64,000 nt of DNA from Coprobacillaceae bacterium UN01-12pH3A (GTDB lineage Bacteria; Bacillota_I; Bacilli_A; Erysipelotrichales; Coprobacillaceae). The notes under the pieces are model-generated. The model ran no database searches. It was not told the origin of the DNA and saw only the letters and a program-made list of their open reading frames with translations. Shown here piece by piece: positions 17,168-23,697 of this stretch. Where the stretch lies: NCBI GenBank assembly GCA_027676805.1, contig JAQENU010000003.1:292641-356640 (forward strand). The letters are read 5' to 3'. Position 1 is the stretch's first letter, and every line of letters begins with the position of its first letter. Both the position numbers and the translations under genes were made by a program.

Positions 17168-17364
17168 TACCCAAGTGGTCCATTATCATTATCGCAAGGT
17201 CTTATACCATCATCATGCGTATGTGTACATCCAGTTCCTGTTACTTCGTTGTATCCACATTCTGCATCGTGCTGATGATCACATGGAACACCATTGATAG
17301 GATCAAAACTGCACACTCCCAATACTAAAGCTGCGACCGCTAGATTTCTCAATAATTTTTTCAT
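17167..17364 (-). CDS. Exported Cys/His mini-protein 2
   Basis: 65 aa: basic MKKLLRNLAV, hydrophobic stretch to LGVC, then CDHQHDAECGYNE, CTHTHDDGIRPC and a C-terminus ending DNDNGPLG. Four cysteines and four histidines arranged as CxHxHx3C plus CxHxHx6C suggest disulfides or metal binding in the exported part. Overlaps regulator B (TAATG). AGGAGG site upstream. The sequence resembles one unit of the CxHxH...CGY repeats that I recall from gut Bacillota surface proteins; that is memory of a motif and not a database match. Confidence 0.75.
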   Translation of the reverse strand: MKKLLRNLAVAALVLGVCSFDPINGVPCDHQHDAECGYNEVTGTGCTHTHDDGIRPCDNDNGPLG

Positions 17365-17398
17365 ATCATTTTCCTCCTCAAAATAATTTTACGACTAG

Positions 17399-17444
17399 AT
17401 TATATATTATTAATAATAATTTATCTATAGCTTATTGTAGAAAC
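17399..17444 (-). promoter_or_regulatory. Promoter and conserved box of mini-protein 2
   Basis: Minus strand -10 TATAAT (17399-17404), 17 bp, -35 TAGATA (17422-17427), box extending to GTTTCTA (17438-17444). A further conserved TGCAC lies upstream. Confidence 0.7.
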
Positions 17445-17537
17445 TTAACAAAAGTGCAACGATAAAATTAAAAACCCTTGAATGAGATTAAATTTTATGT
17501 AATATTTTTAGAAACAATCTAGTTTTATTGTAAAATC

Positions 17538-17621
17538 CAACTGCTACTTGCCTAACAGTCAAACTCAGTATTTTTCGTTAAAATTAATTAAAAGATGCTC
17601 ATTAACAGTAAACTAATGCAT
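17538..17621 (-). pseudogene. Decayed 5' remnant of a third HTH-TPR regulator
   Basis: Directly after mini-protein 3, with the same TAATG overlap, the minus strand reads ATG-CAT-TAG, then NEHLLINF (regulator A has DERLLIIF). After a frame change it reads SLTVRQVAVG (regulator B has GLTVGQVADE). The first ~28 codons of a regulator are thus recognisable, broken by stops and a frameshift. The rest of the gene is gone. Confidence 0.75.
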
Positions 17622-17818
17622 TATGCAATAGGTCCTTCTCCATTATCACAAGGTTCTATACCTTCGTCATGTGCGTGTGTACACCCAGTTCCTACTTCTT
17701 CATTGTATCCACATTCTACATCATGTTGATGATCACACGAAATACCACGGATAGGAACAAAGTTGCATACTCCCAATACTAAAGCTATAACTACTAGATT
17801 ACTTAATAATTTCTTCAT
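17621..17818 (-). CDS. Exported Cys/His mini-protein 3
   Basis: 65 aa paralogue: MKKLLSNLVV, hydrophobic core to LGVC, CDHQHDVECGYNE, CTHAHDEGIEPC and C-terminus DNGEGPIA. Its ending is intermediate between the GPTA of copy 1 and the GPLG of copies 2, 4 and 5. Start at ATG 17818 with GGAGG 7 nt upstream. Its own regulator is reduced to a stub (17538-17621), so any activity would depend on regulators A or B. The intact reading frame beside a dead regulator suggests that the peptide itself may still be selected. Confidence 0.7.
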   Translation of the reverse strand: MKKLLSNLVVIALVLGVCNFVPIRGISCDHQHDVECGYNEEVGTGCTHAHDEGIEPCDNGEGPIA

Positions 17819-17849
17819 ATTATTTCCTCCCAAAAAGTTTTATAACTTG

Positions 17850-17895
17850 ATTATATATGACTATTAAAAATTTATCTATAACTAATTTTAGAAAC
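17850..17895 (-). promoter_or_regulatory. Promoter and conserved box of mini-protein 3
   Basis: Minus strand -10 TATAAT (17850-17855), 17 bp, -35 TAGATA (17873-17878), box to GTTTCTA (17889-17895), preceded by CTTGTCAA as in copy 5. Confidence 0.7.
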
Positions 17896-17944
17896 TTGAC
17901 AAGTGTATAACAAAAAACTATTAAATGAAATTAAATATTATTAA

Positions 17945-18000
17945 CAATAAAAGCAAGAGAAAAATGAATTTCTAATCATTTACCGCTTGCTTTAGTTACA
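17945..18000 (-). terminator. Hairpin after mini-protein 4
   Basis: Minus strand AAAGCAAG and CTTGCTTT flank an internal loop and are followed by TATTG. It is a probable terminator of the mini-protein 4 transcript, located just beyond the putative regulator stub. Confidence 0.5.
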
Positions 18001-18037
18001 TTTTAAAATACTCTAGTTTAAATTATAAATTTTTCAT
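18000..18037 (-). pseudogene. Possible very short regulator remnant after mini-protein 4
   Basis: After the TAATG at the end of mini-protein 4, about 20 nt (AAAAATT..AATTTAAA) align with the first codons of regulator B, then an in-frame stop occurs. Weak on its own; credible because two sister copies show clearer stubs in the same position. Confidence 0.4.
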
Positions 18038-18234
18038 TAACCAAGTGGTCCATTATTACTATCACAAGGTGTTATGCCTTCATCATGCGTATGTGTACAT
18101 CCAGTTCCAGTTTCTTCGTTATATCCACATTCAGCATTATGCTGATGATCACATGATATACCACAGATAGGATCAAAGCTGCATACTCCCAATACTAAAG
18201 CTATAATGGCTAGATTTCTAAATAATTTTTTCAT
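18037..18234 (-). CDS. Exported Cys/His mini-protein 4
   Basis: 65 aa paralogue: MKKLFRNLAI, hydrophobic core to LGVC, CDHQHNAECGYNE, CTHTHDEGITPC, C-terminus DSNNGPLG. The start at ATG 18234 has AGGAGG upstream; the longer frame to 18264 is not needed. The left half of its promoter box is degraded and its -35/-10 spacing is 16 bp, so it may be expressed less strongly than its sisters. Confidence 0.7.
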   Translation of the reverse strand: MKKLFRNLAIIALVLGVCSFDPICGISCDHQHNAECGYNEETGTGCTHTHDEGITPCDSNNGPLG

Positions 18235-18268
18235 GTTATTTTCCTCCTCAAAATGATTTAACAAGTAG

Positions 18269-18296
18269 ATTATGTGTCATTAATAACATTTATCTA
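18269..18296 (-). promoter_or_regulatory. Partly degraded promoter of mini-protein 4
   Basis: Minus strand -10 CATAAT (18269-18274), 16 bp, -35 TAGATA (18291-18296). The GTTTCTA half seen upstream of the other four copies is not present here. Confidence 0.5.
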
Positions 18297-18363
18297 ATGT
18301 CAATCTATATTTTATTCTTTTAAATGTAATTAAAACCCTTTCGCCAAAAATTGAATTGCTCAT
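18280..18363 (-). pseudogene. Truncated regulator remnant after mini-protein 5 (27 codons)
   Basis: Begins at ATG 18363, two bases after the mini-protein 5 stop. It reads MSNSIFGERVLITFKR, then IKYRLTLDKCY and a stop. ERVLITFKR matches ERRLVTFKR of regulator B, and LT falls at the start of the HTH. The frame is open but ends before the helix-turn-helix is complete, so it cannot be a working regulator. Confidence 0.8.
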
Positions 18364-18365
18364 TA

Positions 18366-18563
18366 TTATCCTAAAGGTCCGTTATTATTATCACAAGGCG
18401 CTATACCTTCATCATGCGTATGTGTACATCCAGTTCCTGTTACTTCGTTGTATCCACATTCCGCATTATGCTGATGATCACATGAAATACCGTAGATAGG
18501 ATCAAAGCTACATACTCCCAATACTAAAGTTATGACTGCTAAATTTCTAAATAATTTCTTCAT
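18366..18563 (-). CDS. Exported Cys/His mini-protein 5
   Basis: 65 aa paralogue: MKKLFRNLAV, hydrophobic core to LGVC, CDHQHNAECGYNE, CTHTHDEGIAPC, C-terminus DNNNGPLG. Almost identical to copy 4, indicating recent duplication. ATG at 18563 has GGAGG upstream. The promoter box is intact while the following regulator is reduced to 27 codons. Confidence 0.7.
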   Translation of the reverse strand: MKKLFRNLAVITLVLGVCSFDPIYGISCDHQHNAECGYNEVTGTGCTHTHDEGIAPCDNNNGPLG

Positions 18564-18595
18564 ATCATTTTCCTCCAAAAAAGTTTTACGGGTTG

Positions 18596-18641
18596 ATTAT
18601 ATATTATTAGTAAAAGTTTATCTATAGCTGATTATAGAAAC
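18596..18641 (-). promoter_or_regulatory. Promoter and conserved box of mini-protein 5
   Basis: Minus strand -10 TATAAT (18596-18601), 17 bp, -35 TAGATA (18619-18624), box to GTTTCTA (18635-18641). CTATA and TATAG form a 5-bp inverted repeat across six bases here. Confidence 0.7.
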
Positions 18642-18712
18642 TTGACAAGTGTGCAACAATAAAATAAAAAACCATTAAATAAAATTTGATAATGTTTAAT
18701 AATACCAACAAA

Positions 18713-18752
18713 CAAAAAAAGGAGTAAACGATCAGAAATCAATTTACTCCTT
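18713..18752 (-). terminator. Terminator after the YtcJ-like amidohydrolase
   Basis: Stem AAGGAGTAAA / TTTACTCCTT (18719-18728 with 18743-18752) with a T-run on the minus strand (18713-18720). Confidence 0.8.
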
Positions 18753-18782
18753 GTTTTGGCTATATTTTAGAAACCATTTATA

Positions 18783-20387
18783 TTAGTTTTTGTATATGCA
18801 GCGTCCATTCAGATAGGTAGCACATACTTTTATATCTTTGATTTTATCCGTATCTGTCTTAAACGGAGATTGTTCTAAAACAACAAAATCAGCGGCTTTG
18901 CCAACCTCAATTGATCCTTTTAAATTCTCTTCAAATGAGGCATAGGCACCATGAATCGTGAAAGATTGAATTGCTTCTTCAACACTTAAAGCCTGACTTG
19001 GAATATAAGGTCCTTGTCCGTGAGTAGAAGAGCGTGTGACAGCACATTGCATACCCTTCAAGACATCTGGCAATTCTACAGGACAGTCTGAACCGTTTGA
19101 AGCGTGACTGACATCAAATAAAGTCTTGAATGCGTAGCTTGTCTGAGCACGTTCATGTCCCACACGTTCCTCAACAATCATAATATCATAATCTAAGAAA
19201 ATAGATTGAATATAAGCCTGTAGTTCTAATTCTTTAAATTTGTCTAAAATATCAGGTCGGGTAATTTGACAGTGAACGATTCCATGACGATGATCTGTTC
19301 GCGGATGTCTGGTTAATGTTCTTTCATAGGCTTCAATAATCATATCAGCTGATTTGTCTCCGATGGAATGAATAGCAACCTGCATACCATGACTTGATGC
19401 ATAATCGACCATTTCATTCAATTCATCTTGAGTAAATACCTGAACACCGGTACGTGTTGGATCATCTGCATAAGGAACCGACATTAAGGCAGTTCTTGCC
19501 CCTAGAGAACCATCTGCCATTAGCTTTAATGGACCAATTTTAAAATATTCCGTTCCTTTACCAGTATTATAGCCATCATTTAAAAATTCTTTTAATGTGT
19601 CTAGCTTAGTAAAATGTGATTGCTCATAAAGTTTGATTGTCATCTTATTTTCTTCATCTAATTCTTTGAATGCCTGCAAAATATCTTTATAGTTTTCAAA
19701 TACTACTAGATCATCTGATTGTGCCGATGTAATTCCATAAGTGTTTAATTCATGAAACGCTTTGATAAGCATTGTTTTTATTTCATCTACTGTAGGCTGA
19801 GGCACTTTACTGTAAATAAGGTTTAAGGCATTTTCTTTAAATACTCCATTTAATTCATTATCAACGATTTCAAATTCTCCGCCTACTACCGGTTCCATAT
19901 CCGGTGTTAATCCTAAAAGTTCAATCGCTTTTGAGTTGCATACCAACACATGACCGCAGGCACGGGTAATTAAGATTGGATGTTGAGTAGATACTAAATC
20001 CAAATCATAGCGTGTTGGGAAACGATGAACATCACTAAAGAAATCATGATTCCAGCCTCTTCCTTTTACCCAGCTTCCCTCTGGAATATGGTTTTTTTGA
20101 ATATATGTTTTTAAGCATTCCAATACATCATTAAGAGATGTTGTGGCAGCAGCTAAATTTGCCATATTCAATGTATAGCCAAAATTTAAGACATGCATAT
20201 GACTATCGTTAAAACCTGCCGTGACAAATTTATTTTCCAAATCAATAACCGCTGAAGCTTCATCAGCATGTCGCAAAGCTTCTTCATTCGTACCGGCATA
20301 GATAAATTGATTATCCTGTACGACAAAGGCTTCACAGAATCCCTGAGTAACGGTATAGACCTCCCCATTGATATAAATTGTTTTCAT
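18783..20387 (-). CDS. YtcJ-like amidohydrolase
   Basis: 534 aa metal-dependent hydrolase of the amidohydrolase 3 (YtcJ) group. An N-terminal beta-sandwich half (TIYINGEVYTV) leads to AGFNDSHMHVLNFG (HxH metal ligands). Later come GPLKLMADGSLGARTA, MQVAIHSIGDKS, HGIVHCQITRPD and SNGSDCPVELPD, completing the TIM-barrel metal site. A C-terminal composite domain (EVGKAADFVVLEQSPF) closes the fold. Substrate is unknown; family members include N-substituted formamide deformylases. ATG 20387 is chosen, with AAGGAG 8 nt upstream, over GTG 20396. Apparently monocistronic. Confidence 0.85.
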   Translation of the reverse strand: MKTIYINGEVYTVTQGFCEAFVVQDNQFIYAGTNEEALRHADEASAVIDLENKFVTAGFNDSHMHVLNFGYTLNMANLAAATTSLNDVLECLKTYIQKNHIPEGSWVKGRGWNHDFFSDVHRFPTRYDLDLVSTQHPILITRACGHVLVCNSKAIELLGLTPDMEPVVGGEFEIVDNELNGVFKENALNLIYSKVPQPTVDEIKTMLIKAFHELNTYGITSAQSDDLVVFENYKDILQAFKELDEENKMTIKLYEQSHFTKLDTLKEFLNDGYNTGKGTEYFKIGPLKLMADGSLGARTALMSVPYADDPTRTGVQVFTQDELNEMVDYASSHGMQVAIHSIGDKSADMIIEAYERTLTRHPRTDHRHGIVHCQITRPDILDKFKELELQAYIQSIFLDYDIMIVEERVGHERAQTSYAFKTLFDVSHASNGSDCPVELPDVLKGMQCAVTRSSTHGQGPYIPSQALSVEEAIQSFTIHGAYASFEENLKGSIEVGKAADFVVLEQSPFKTDTDKIKDIKVCATYLNGRCIYKN

Positions 20388-20484
20388 GATTCCCACTCCT
20401 TTATATTAAATCTATTTAAATTCTAGCGCATTTTAATGCATACTGCCAGTAATTTATGCTTTATCATAAGTTTTCCATGATAAA

Positions 20485-20520
20485 TAAAAACTGGCAGCTA
20501 TTCCTATGTATAACTGCCAC
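20485..20520 (-). terminator. Terminator after ABC permease
   Basis: Minus strand stem GGCAGTTAT/ATAGCTGCC followed by a TTTTTATTT run. Confidence 0.75.
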
Positions 20521-20552
20521 GTTCTCAATATTAATATACTAAGAGAGGCTTA

Positions 20553-21320
20553 TTAGCTTTTTCTTTTATGATAGAGTTGTATTGCCAACAGATAAAAAAC
20601 AATAAATAAAACAAAGCACCAAGCAAATGCCAAAATCAAATAATTGCCAACTGGTTGTCCTAAAAATAAGGCTCTTAAGCTTTCCGCAATAGGTGTAAAT
20701 GGCTGATATCTAGTGAAGAATTGAAGAAATGTTGGCATATTTTCGACAGGTACAAAACAAGAACTCAAATATGGAAGAAACATTCCAAAATAAGAGAATG
20801 CCCCTACTGCTTCTAAGCTAGGACAAAATAATCCCCAAACAATAGATGCCCATGTATACATCAGTACAAAACTAAAAATCAAGACAAAAGCAAGAAATGC
20901 CTCTATGATATTCATGTGAAAACGGAAATTTAAAAAATGAGCAACAGTGATAATAATAACCACAGTAATTAAAGTACGTGCAAAAGTTGCGAACATATGT
21001 CCATTTAATACGGCTGACTTTCCTATTGCCATAGTTCGGAAACGGTCAATGATTCCTTTTTCCATGTCTTCTTTCACAGATACTGCGGTCATAGAAGCAC
21101 TGCTGGCGATTCCCATCAATAAGATCCCCGGCATAACATAATCTATATAATTAAAACCCGGCAAGTGCATTGTGCCGCCAAACACAAAGATCAGTAATAA
21201 CAGCTGCATAAGAGGTAAGATAGCAACCATGATCAAGATTTCTGTATGTCGAACAGTATGTTTCATACTGCGTAATACCATCGTGTAAGTATCCATCATA
21301 TTCATTTTTAATTTATACAT
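20553..21320 (-). CDS. ABC-2 type transporter permease
   Basis: 255 aa, six predicted membrane helices, with the ABC-2 (DrrB-like) loop region VKEDMEKGIIDRFRTMAIGKSAVL and the late motif SCFVPVENMPTFLQFFTRYQPFTPIAESLRA split across positions ~185-215. Forms the membrane part of the exporter with the ATPase immediately upstream. The ATG at 21320 has AGGAG upstream and overlaps the ATPase by 8 nt; a longer form to 21344 lacks a ribosome site. The substrate is probably a drug or lipid-like compound, judged only from family and the TetR neighbour. Confidence 0.88.
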   Translation of the reverse strand: MYKLKMNMMDTYTMVLRSMKHTVRHTEILIMVAILPLMQLLLLIFVFGGTMHLPGFNYIDYVMPGILLMGIASSASMTAVSVKEDMEKGIIDRFRTMAIGKSAVLNGHMFATFARTLITVVIIITVAHFLNFRFHMNIIEAFLAFVLIFSFVLMYTWASIVWGLFCPSLEAVGAFSYFGMFLPYLSSCFVPVENMPTFLQFFTRYQPFTPIAESLRALFLGQPVGNYLILAFAWCFVLFIVFYLLAIQLYHKRKS

Positions 21321-22260
21321 ATGTTTCTCCTTTTTTATCAACAAGGTTTAGGAAGACATCTTCTAATGAAGCTTTCTTCTGATTAAAAGAAGTGGGAGCA
21401 AGGTTATGGGTTTTCATCAAGGTTAGAATATTAGTAACCTGAGTAATCCCATCTGTGATTTCTAATGTCACATTTAAAGCATCCCTATCTGAAGTAATTA
21501 TATGATCAGAAAATATATCAAGCATTTTTTCCATTTCTTTTGATTCTTGAAAAGAAAAAGTGATGTATTCATTTGAAGAAAGCTCTTTGATTTGATCCAC
21601 ACTCCCGTCGGCAATAATAACCCCATCGTGTAAGATTGCCACATGATCAGCTAACTGTTCCGCTTCTTCTAAATACTGCGTCGTTAAAAAGATCGTTACC
21701 CCTGATTCTTTTAATTCTTTGATCATTCTCCACATACTATTTCTGCTTTGAGGATCTAATCCTGTAGTAGGTTCATCTAAGAAAATAACTGATGGATGTC
21801 CAGTTAAACTCATCGCAATATCTAAACGCCTTCGCATCCCTCCCGAATAAGTGGAAACACGTCGATCTTTAGCGTCTTCTAATTGGAAATCTCTTAATAA
21901 TTGTATTGCGTGCTTTTTTGGGTTAAGGACATGACATAGACGTGCAACCATCTCCATATTCTCAAACCCAGTTAGAATCTCATCTACTGCGGCATACTGT
22001 CCAGTTAAACTAATGCTTTTTCTAACCATTGCTGCTTCCTTTTTTACATCATATTGACAAACACTGGCCTGACCTTCATCTTGAGTAATTAAAGTGGACA
22101 ATATTTTAACTGTGGTTGTTTTTCCGGCACCATTTGATCCTAATAAACAGAAAATAGTTCCTTTTTTCACCTGAAAATGAACACCGTTTAATACATGCTT
22201 ATCCTGATAAGCTTTTTTTAGATTAGTAACTTTTATAGCGTAAATATTTTCTTTTTCCAT
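21313..22260 (-). CDS. ABC transporter ATPase (DrrA-like)
   Basis: 315 aa. Walker A LLGSNGAGKTTTVKIL, Q-loop region TGQYAAVDEILTG, signature YSGGMRRRLDIAMSL, Walker B VIFLDEPTTGLDPQ and a C-terminal DrrA extension ending ASLEDVFLNLV. Powers export by the permease encoded by the overlapping downstream gene. Lies 10 bp downstream of the TetR gene, so regulator, ATPase and permease form one operon from the promoter at 22901-22929. Confidence 0.92.
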   Translation of the reverse strand: MEKENIYAIKVTNLKKAYQDKHVLNGVHFQVKKGTIFCLLGSNGAGKTTTVKILSTLITQDEGQASVCQYDVKKEAAMVRKSISLTGQYAAVDEILTGFENMEMVARLCHVLNPKKHAIQLLRDFQLEDAKDRRVSTYSGGMRRRLDIAMSLTGHPSVIFLDEPTTGLDPQSRNSMWRMIKELKESGVTIFLTTQYLEEAEQLADHVAILHDGVIIADGSVDQIKELSSNEYITFSFQESKEMEKMLDIFSDHIITSDRDALNVTLEITDGITQVTNILTLMKTHNLAPTSFNQKKASLEDVFLNLVDKKGETYV

Positions 22261-22270
22261 AGGATCTCCT

Positions 22271-22852
22271 TTAAGAATGATTTAACAAAATATCTAAAAT
22301 CCATTGTGGTTCAGGATATGAAACATTTTGATGTAACGTATGGCGTAGTGCCATAGAATGCAGTGTATCTGAGAATAAATAAAGTAAAGCATACGGATCA
22401 CCTGGACGAATGCTTCCCTGCTTTTGTCCCTTCTTAATGATATCGACTGTTATGGAGGCGTCTTCTTCTTGTTTCAGCACCTTCTTATAAATATGCGCTG
22501 GAATGCCTTCGTTTTGTTTTAGCTGTGCTATCAACATAAAGAATTTAGCATTTGCATCGTCTTCTTTTAAGCACTGTATAACGGCTTCAATCACTTTCTT
22601 AAAATATGCAACAGGATCGACCTCTTCTATATTGATCCATTGCTTGTTCTCTTGGATTGCAATATCTACTAAAGTCTCTAAAAGAATTTCTTTTGATTTA
22701 TAATAATGAAATAATAATCCTTCACTGATTGAAACTGCCTTCGATATTTCACTTGTTTTGGTTGCGGCATAACCTTTTTTTACAAATAAGTCCAAAGCTG
22801 TTAATGCAATCTCTTCCGCTTTCTTTTCTTTTTGTTCTTGTCTTGTTGTCAT
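22271..22852 (-). CDS. TetR-family repressor of the ABC exporter
   Basis: 193 aa. The N-terminal TetR helix-turn-helix is at residues ~12-58 (ALDLFVKKGYAATKTSEISK, VSISEGLLFHYYKSKE), and the C-terminal half is the ligand-binding helical domain. It probably represses its own operon through the palindrome at 22878-22898 until an exporter substrate binds. GGAGAAGACT precedes the ATG. The ligand is not predictable. Confidence 0.9.
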   Translation of the reverse strand: MTTRQEQKEKKAEEIALTALDLFVKKGYAATKTSEISKAVSISEGLLFHYYKSKEILLETLVDIAIQENKQWINIEEVDPVAYFKKVIEAVIQCLKEDDANAKFFMLIAQLKQNEGIPAHIYKKVLKQEEDASITVDIIKKGQKQGSIRPGDPYALLYLFSDTLHSMALRHTLHQNVSYPEPQWILDILLNHS

Positions 22853-22877
22853 AGTCTTCTCCTTTCATTAAGTATTT

Positions 22878-22929
22878 ACTCATTGAGTTATTACTCAATA
22901 AATATAACAAAATTATTTTATACTGTCAA
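22878..22929 (-). promoter_or_regulatory. TetR operon promoter with overlapping operator
   Basis: Minus strand TTGACA (22924-22929), 17 bp, TATATT (22901-22906). Directly downstream lies TTGAGT-TATT-ACTCAA (22883-22898), a perfect inverted repeat that shares a half with ACTCATTGAGT (22878-22888). The location next to the -10 suits autorepression. Confidence 0.8.
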
Positions 22930-22951
22930 TAGTTACGATGCCTGAGAAAAG

Positions 22952-22972
22952 AAAAAGCACATTGCTGTGCTT
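22952..22972 (-). terminator. Terminator after mtnN
   Basis: Stem AAGCACA / TGTGCTT (22955-22961 with 22966-22972) and T-run on the minus strand. Confidence 0.8.
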
Positions 22973-22978
22973 AACTGT

Positions 22979-23659
22979 TTATATACGTTCATTTTCTAAT
23001 AATGATAGAATAACTTGTGCTGCCTGAGTTGAGGCTTTTTCTTCATTTTCTTCATAAGTGTCAACGGCTTCATTCCCTGCTTCATCACTGGCACAGCGAA
23101 TAATCAATAACGGGATATTCTCCAACTGACATACTTGTCCGATCGCAGCACTTTCCATATCTACCATTTCTGCCTGATAAGTTTTCGCTAAGCGCTTTGC
23201 TTTGGCTTCATCTGCAATAAAACTGTCTCCGCTTATGATACGACCTACCTTAGCAGGAAGTTTCATTATTTCCATATGCTTTAAAGCTTTATCGATTAAT
23301 CCCAAATCACATTGAAAGACGCTTAAATAAGGCGGAAATTCAATCATTTGCTGTGGATCGACATCATGATACGTTACTTCTTTTGCCACCACAAGATCAA
23401 GTGGGTGAATGTCGCTTCCGATGCCACCCGCAATGCCGCTGTGAAGGAGACAATCCGGTTGAATCGCATCAATCATATGTTTTGTACAGTAAGCTGCATT
23501 GACTTTTCCACAGCTGGTGATCGTAAGATAAATATCATATTTTTTATAGTGTCCGTAATAAGTTTTTAATCCATGGTTATCACTTTGTTCAACTAAGCCA
23601 AAGTGTTTAATATAGTCTGTCGCTTCTATTGTCAGAGCGGTTATAATTCCAATCTTCAT
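22979..23659 (-). CDS. mtnN: 5'-methylthioadenosine/S-adenosylhomocysteine nucleosidase
   Basis: 226 aa Pfs-type nucleosidase cleaving MTA and SAH to adenine plus the thioribose, part of methyl-cycle recycling. Key motifs: HSGIAGGIGSDIHPLDLVVA (phosphorylase-family glycine motif), VDMESAAIGQVC (catalytic-site Met-Glu) and RCASDEAG (catalytic Asp in the SD motif). Length is normal. It is 36 bp downstream of asnS, separated by a terminator. No luxS is present in the window. Confidence 0.93.
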   Translation of the reverse strand: MKIGIITALTIEATDYIKHFGLVEQSDNHGLKTYYGHYKKYDIYLTITSCGKVNAAYCTKHMIDAIQPDCLLHSGIAGGIGSDIHPLDLVVAKEVTYHDVDPQQMIEFPPYLSVFQCDLGLIDKALKHMEIMKLPAKVGRIISGDSFIADEAKAKRLAKTYQAEMVDMESAAIGQVCQLENIPLLIIRCASDEAGNEAVDTYEENEEKASTQAAQVILSLLENERI

Positions 23660-23671
23660 CCTCTTCTCCTT

Positions 23672-23697
23672 TTAAAAAAAGCGGTCAATGACCGCTT
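23672..23697 (-). terminator. Terminator after asnS
   Basis: GCGGT / ACCGC stem extended with AA/TT pairs (23679-23697) and a seven-T run on the minus strand; overlaps the asnS stop codon. Confidence 0.8.

Noticed and set aside
15598-18563. Lipobox reading of LGVC/LGMC in the mini-proteins
   Set aside because: Position -1 is Val or Met, not Gly/Ala/Ser, so lipoprotein processing is not supported; ordinary export or retention is as likely.
14372-18641. Bacteriocin or lantibiotic cluster
   Set aside because: No leader-cleaving peptidase, modification enzyme, immunity gene or dedicated transporter lies next to the mini-proteins, and no double-Gly leader is present.
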